From assembly GCA_902778985.1 (NCBI GenBank), contig CACYZS010000120.1, positions 1-7,872 of the forward strand: a stretch of DNA of 7,872 bases. The letters run 5' to 3'. The notes beneath the pieces were generated by a model, which was given only the letters and a program-made list of their open reading frames with translations, did not search any database and had not been told where the DNA came from. This DNA is from an uncultured Ruminococcus sp. GTDB taxonomy: Bacteria > Bacillota > Clostridia > Oscillospirales > CAG-272. Shown here piece after piece: positions 5,579-7,872 of the stretch; the first letter of the stretch is position 1, and each line of letters opens with the position of its first letter. The position numbers were made by a program, and so were the translations under genes.

Positions 5579-6403
5579 TCAGAAGGGAACCTCGATCGGC
5601 TCGCGCTTCCGGTAGACGGTATAGCCTGTGAACCCGAGGGACGCGACGCGTTTTTCGGCTTCGCGGAAGCCTGCTCCGACACGCGCGGCGATATGCGCGT
5701 CGGAACCGAACGTGATCCTTTTCCCGCCGAGGTCGCGATAGAGCGAGAGGATCGACTCGTCGGGCATCATTATCCCTCCCGGCACGTCGTCCGTGAGTCC
5801 CGAAGTGTTGACCTCGAGCGCAGCGCCGCGCCGGATCACGGCAGAGAGGATCGCGGCGATCACGTCGTGGTGGCGGGAGAGGTCGACCTTGCGGCGGTAC
5901 TTTCCGACGAGGTAGCGGAGCGGACAGGTCAGGTGCGCGAGCACGTCGAAGTCGTTCGTCTCCACCATCGTCAAAAGAAGCGACAGGTAGTGTGAAAACA
6001 GCCCTTCGATCTCCTCGTCGCTCCACGCGTCCCCGAAATCACAGCGCGAGTAAGCGTCGTTCAGCCGCCCGAACGAAAGACAGTGGACCGATCCGATCAC
6101 AAGATCGAAGTCGGCAAGCGACAGGACCGAGCGTCCGCCGTCCGGCGACGCGAAATAGTCCCCGATCTCCACCCCGCGCGAAATCGACAGGTCGGGGTAG
6201 CGTTCCCTTGCCTCGGTCGCCTCACGGACCGAGCGGGCGATCCGATCGCGCGTCTCGGCGGGATCGACGCCGAACAGGTCGGCGTGGTCGGTGATCGCAA
6301 CGCCCGAAAGCCCCCGTGCCCGGGCGGCAAGGCAGATCGCGTCGAAACTTTCCTTCGAATCGTGCGAACAGTGCGTGTGCAGATGCTGGTCGTATGCGAT
6401 CAT
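5579..6403 (-). CDS. PHP-superfamily phosphoesterase, histidinol-phosphatase (HisK) type
   Basis: This 274-residue minus-strand protein has the PHP metal-site residues in order: HLHTH (7-11), TDH (38-40), GVEIG (77-81), GSVHCL (104-109), AHLTCP (156-161), EVNTSG (197-202) and GSDAH (233-237). These bind the catalytic divalent-metal cluster that hydrolyses phosphate esters. Length and the order of motifs fit monofunctional HisK-type histidinol-phosphatases of Bacillota, which convert L-histidinol phosphate to histidinol in histidine synthesis. No his gene is nearby, so the substrate is not settled by context; another sugar-phosphate or nucleotide phosphoesterase is possible. The ATG at 6401-6403 follows AGGAG (6409-6413) with a 5-nt gap and a consensus promoter. 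The stop TGA is at 5579-5581, close to the prfC terminator. It is divergent from uxaC. All expected metal ligands appear present. Confidence 0.88.
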   Translation of the reverse strand: MIAYDQHLHTHCSHDSKESFDAICLAARARGLSGVAITDHADLFGVDPAETRDRIARSVREATEARERYPDLSISRGVEIGDYFASPDGGRSVLSLADFDLVIGSVHCLSFGRLNDAYSRCDFGDAWSDEEIEGLFSHYLSLLLTMVETNDFDVLAHLTCPLRYLVGKYRRKVDLSRHHDVIAAILSAVIRRGAALEVNTSGLTDDVPGGIMMPDESILSLYRDLGGKRITFGSDAHIAARVGAGFREAEKRVASLGFTGYTVYRKREPIEVPF

Positions 6404-6417
6404 GCGGTCTCCTTCCC

Positions 6418-6435
6418 CGCCCTTCGGGCGTTTTT
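6418..6435. other. Small hairpin with T run in the PHP gene leader
   Basis: CGCCC (6418-6422) and GGGCG (6426-6430) enclose TTC, followed on the plus strand by TTTTT (6431-6435). In the minus-strand PHP transcript it forms a leader stem just before the ribosome binding site. On the plus strand it resembles a minimal terminator that could stop antisense transcripts before they reach the uxaC promoter. The stem is only 5 bp, so either role is uncertain. Confidence 0.35.
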
Positions 6436-6442
6436 CCTCTCC

Positions 6443-6470
6443 ATTATATCACGTCCCGCCCCGTTGTCAA
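6443..6470 (-). promoter_or_regulatory. Promoter of the PHP phosphoesterase gene
   Basis: On the minus strand: a perfect -35 TTGACA (6465-6470), a 16-bp spacer and a perfect -10 TATAAT (6443-6448) preceded by TGA. The predicted start is near 6436, which leaves a leader of about 33 nt. Confidence 0.88.
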
Positions 6471-6484
6471 GACTCGCAAAGAGA

Positions 6485-6524
6485 TTTATCCGGCGCGACG
6501 CGAAAAAACGTACGATCGGATAAA
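6485..6524. promoter_or_regulatory. Operator-like inverted repeat between the divergent promoters
   Basis: TTTATCCG (6485-6492) and CGGATAAA (6517-6524) are exact inverted 8-mers whose centres are 32 bp apart, about three helical turns. The right half ends 6 bp before the -35 of uxaC. Between them are the short palindromes CGTACG (6509-6514) and CGATCG (6513-6518). The layout suits a dimeric repressor or activator, for example a hexuronate-responsive regulator, but no regulator gene is in the window and the assignment is inferred from placement only. Confidence 0.35.
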
Positions 6525-6530
6525 AAAATC

Positions 6531-6559
6531 TTGCTTTCCCCGCCGTCAGTCGCTATAAT
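6531..6559 (+). promoter_or_regulatory. uxaC: Promoter of uxaC
   Basis: TTGCTT (6531-6536), a 17-bp spacer and TATAAT (6554-6559). Unlike the other four promoters here it lacks the TG extension, which fits a promoter that is helped or held by a regulator. The predicted start near 6566 leaves a leader of about 28 nt carrying AAGGA (6577-6581), the likely ribosome binding site, 12 nt before the ATG. Confidence 0.8.
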
Positions 6560-6593
6560 ATAGATAGTACGAAAGCAAGGACGGTATACTCTT

Positions 6594-7872
6594 ATGAACT
6601 TCTTTTCCGAAGACTTTATGCTGAACGGCAAGACCGCGAAGAAACTCTACCACAAGTACGCGGAAGGGCTGCCGATCATCGACTACCACTGCCACATTTC
6701 GCCCGCAGAGATCGCTGAGGACCACCGCTTCTCGGGGATCACCGAACTGATGCTCGGCGGCGACCACTACAAATGGCGGATGATGCGCTCGTTCGGGATC
6801 GAGGAGAAATACATCACGGGCGACGCCCCCGATTGGGACAAGTTTCTCGCCTACGCGACCGCGCTCCCCATGGCGATCGGGAACCCGCTTTTGCACTGGA
6901 CGCAACTGGAACTGAAACGCTATTTTGATATCGACGAGATGCTGACGCCCGAGTCGGCGAAGCGGATCTACGACAAGGCGAACGCCCTGCTGCAGTCGGA
7001 CGGCTACACCGCCCGCGGACTGATCGCGCGCTCGAACGTCGAGGTGATCTGCACGACCGACGATCCCATGGACGATCTGCACTATCACCGCGAGATCAAG
7101 GCGTCGGGGATGATGACGCGCGTTTTGCCCGCGTTCCGTCCCGACAAAGCCGTGAATATCCACAAAGATACCTTCCTTCCCTACGTTGGAAAGACCGGGG
7201 CGAAAACCTACGGGGAACTACTCGAATGGCTCCGCTGCCGGATCGATTTCTTCCACGAGAACGGATGCCGGCTCTCGGATCACGGTCTTGACTACGTTCC
7301 CTACGCCGAGGGCGATCCCGCCCCGATCTTTGCCCGCGCGCTCGCGGGGGAGACCGTCACGCGGGAGGAAGCGGAGATCTACCAGACCGCGGTGATCCGG
7401 TTCTGCGCGCGCGAGTACTGTCGCCGCGGCTGGGCGCTCCAGATCCACACCGGGGCGATCCGCAACAACAACGCCCGCGCCTTTGCCGAACTCGGTCCGG
7501 ACGCCGGGTTTGACAGCATCAACGATCCTCGCACCTCCGAAAATATCAACCGTTTGCTGAACTCGCTGGATGCGACCGACGAACTCCCGAAGACCATCCT
7601 CTATTCGCTGAACCCGAACGATAACTACACGCTCGCGACCTGTATGGGCAACTTCCAGCGCCCGCCGTACAAATCGAAGATCCAACTGGGTTCGGGTTGG
7701 TGGTTCAACGATCAGCGCGACGGGATGGAAGCGCAACTCAAGGCGTTCGGGAACCTCGGCGTGCTCGGCTGCTTCGTCGGGATGCTGACCGACTCGCGCA
7801 GTTTCGTCTCCTACCCCCGGCACGAGTATTTCCGCCGGATCCTGTGCAACCTGCTCGGCTCGTTCGTCGAGG
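6594..7872 (+). CDS. uxaC: Uronate isomerase (glucuronate isomerase), C-terminus cut by window edge
   Basis: UxaC interconverts D-glucuronate with D-fructuronate and D-galacturonate with D-tagaturonate, the first cytoplasmic step of hexuronate catabolism. It belongs to the amidohydrolase superfamily. From ATG 6594, 426 codons are open to the edge. Matches to the E. coli enzyme recalled from memory run along the whole length: DYHCHISP (30-37, with metal-ligand His32 and His34), GDHYKWR (56-62), GNPLLHWTQLEL (96-107), TTDDP (154-158), LPAFRPDKA (178-186), SDHGLD (228-233), RRGWALQIHTGAIRNNN (277-293), GFDSIND (305-311), LPKTILYSLNP (331-341), GSGWWFND (366-373) and FVGMLTDSRSF (394-404). Family length is near 470, so about 40 residues are missing. 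It diverges from the PHP gene across a 190-bp region. Further uxu or uxa genes may follow outside the window, but none is visible here. Confidence 0.96.
   Translation, partial: MNFFSEDFMLNGKTAKKLYHKYAEGLPIIDYHCHISPAEIAEDHRFSGITELMLGGDHYKWRMMRSFGIEEKYITGDAPDWDKFLAYATALPMAIGNPLLHWTQLELKRYFDIDEMLTPESAKRIYDKANALLQSDGYTARGLIARSNVEVICTTDDPMDDLHYHREIKASGMMTRVLPAFRPDKAVNIHKDTFLPYVGKTGAKTYGELLEWLRCRIDFFHENGCRLSDHGLDYVPYAEGDPAPIFARALAGETVTREEAEIYQTAVIRFCAREYCRRGWALQIHTGAIRNNNARAFAELGPDAGFDSINDPRTSENINRLLNSLDATDELPKTILYSLNPNDNYTLATCMGNFQRPPYKSKIQLGSGWWFNDQRDGMEAQLKAFGNLGVLGCFVGMLTDSRSFVSYPRHEYFRRILCNLLGSFVE

Noticed and set aside
6546..7823. Minus-strand open frames of 205 and 201 codons
   Set aside because: Both are antisense to uxaC and have the same biased composition without initiation signals.

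Overview
The window looks like a stretch of a GC-rich Bacillota chromosome, most plausibly a Clostridia-like gut or sediment anaerobe. The evidence is sigma-A style promoters with TG-extended -10 boxes, strong AGGAG-type ribosome binding sites, an intrinsic terminator, a DUF3737-family gene and a uronate isomerase. No taxonomic marker fixes the lineage, so this is an inference.

Layout from left to right. (1) Positions 1-2347, minus strand: the first 782 residues of a very large membrane-anchored repeat protein, open to the window edge. It has at least five recognisable 57-62 residue repeats (a sixth is degenerate), its own consensus promoter and an AGGAG ribosome binding site. (2) Positions 2348-2792: a gene-free stretch with a tandem array of ~28 bp units built on the 3' end of the neighbouring tRNA gene, then several stem-loops and a perfect 20-bp hairpin. 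(3) Positions 2793-2881, minus: tRNA-Leu(UAA) with an encoded CCA end. Its promoter stands back to back with the promoter of the next plus-strand unit. (4) Positions 3006-3862, plus: a DUF3737-family gene broken by a frameshift and probable small deletion near 3335. (5) Positions 3918-5507, plus: prfC (peptide chain release factor 3), whose ribosome binding site lies in one arm of a 9-bp inverted repeat, followed by a textbook terminator. (6) Positions 5579-6403, minus: a PHP-superfamily phosphoesterase of the histidinol-phosphatase (HisK) type. (7) Positions 6594-7872, plus: uxaC, uronate isomerase, lacking about its last 40 codons at the window edge. Genes 6 and 7 diverge from a 190-bp region with two good promoters and an operator-like inverted repeat.

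The genes do not form one pathway. RF3 serves translation termination, the tRNA serves decoding, UxaC starts hexuronate catabolism, the PHP enzyme is a metal-dependent phosphoesterase of uncertain substrate, and the large protein probably acts outside the membrane. The least ordinary part is the tRNA-Leu-derived repeat array at 2478-2746. After it come the repeat-rich surface protein and the broken DUF3737 gene. I see no clear defence system, transposase, integrase or CRISPR array.
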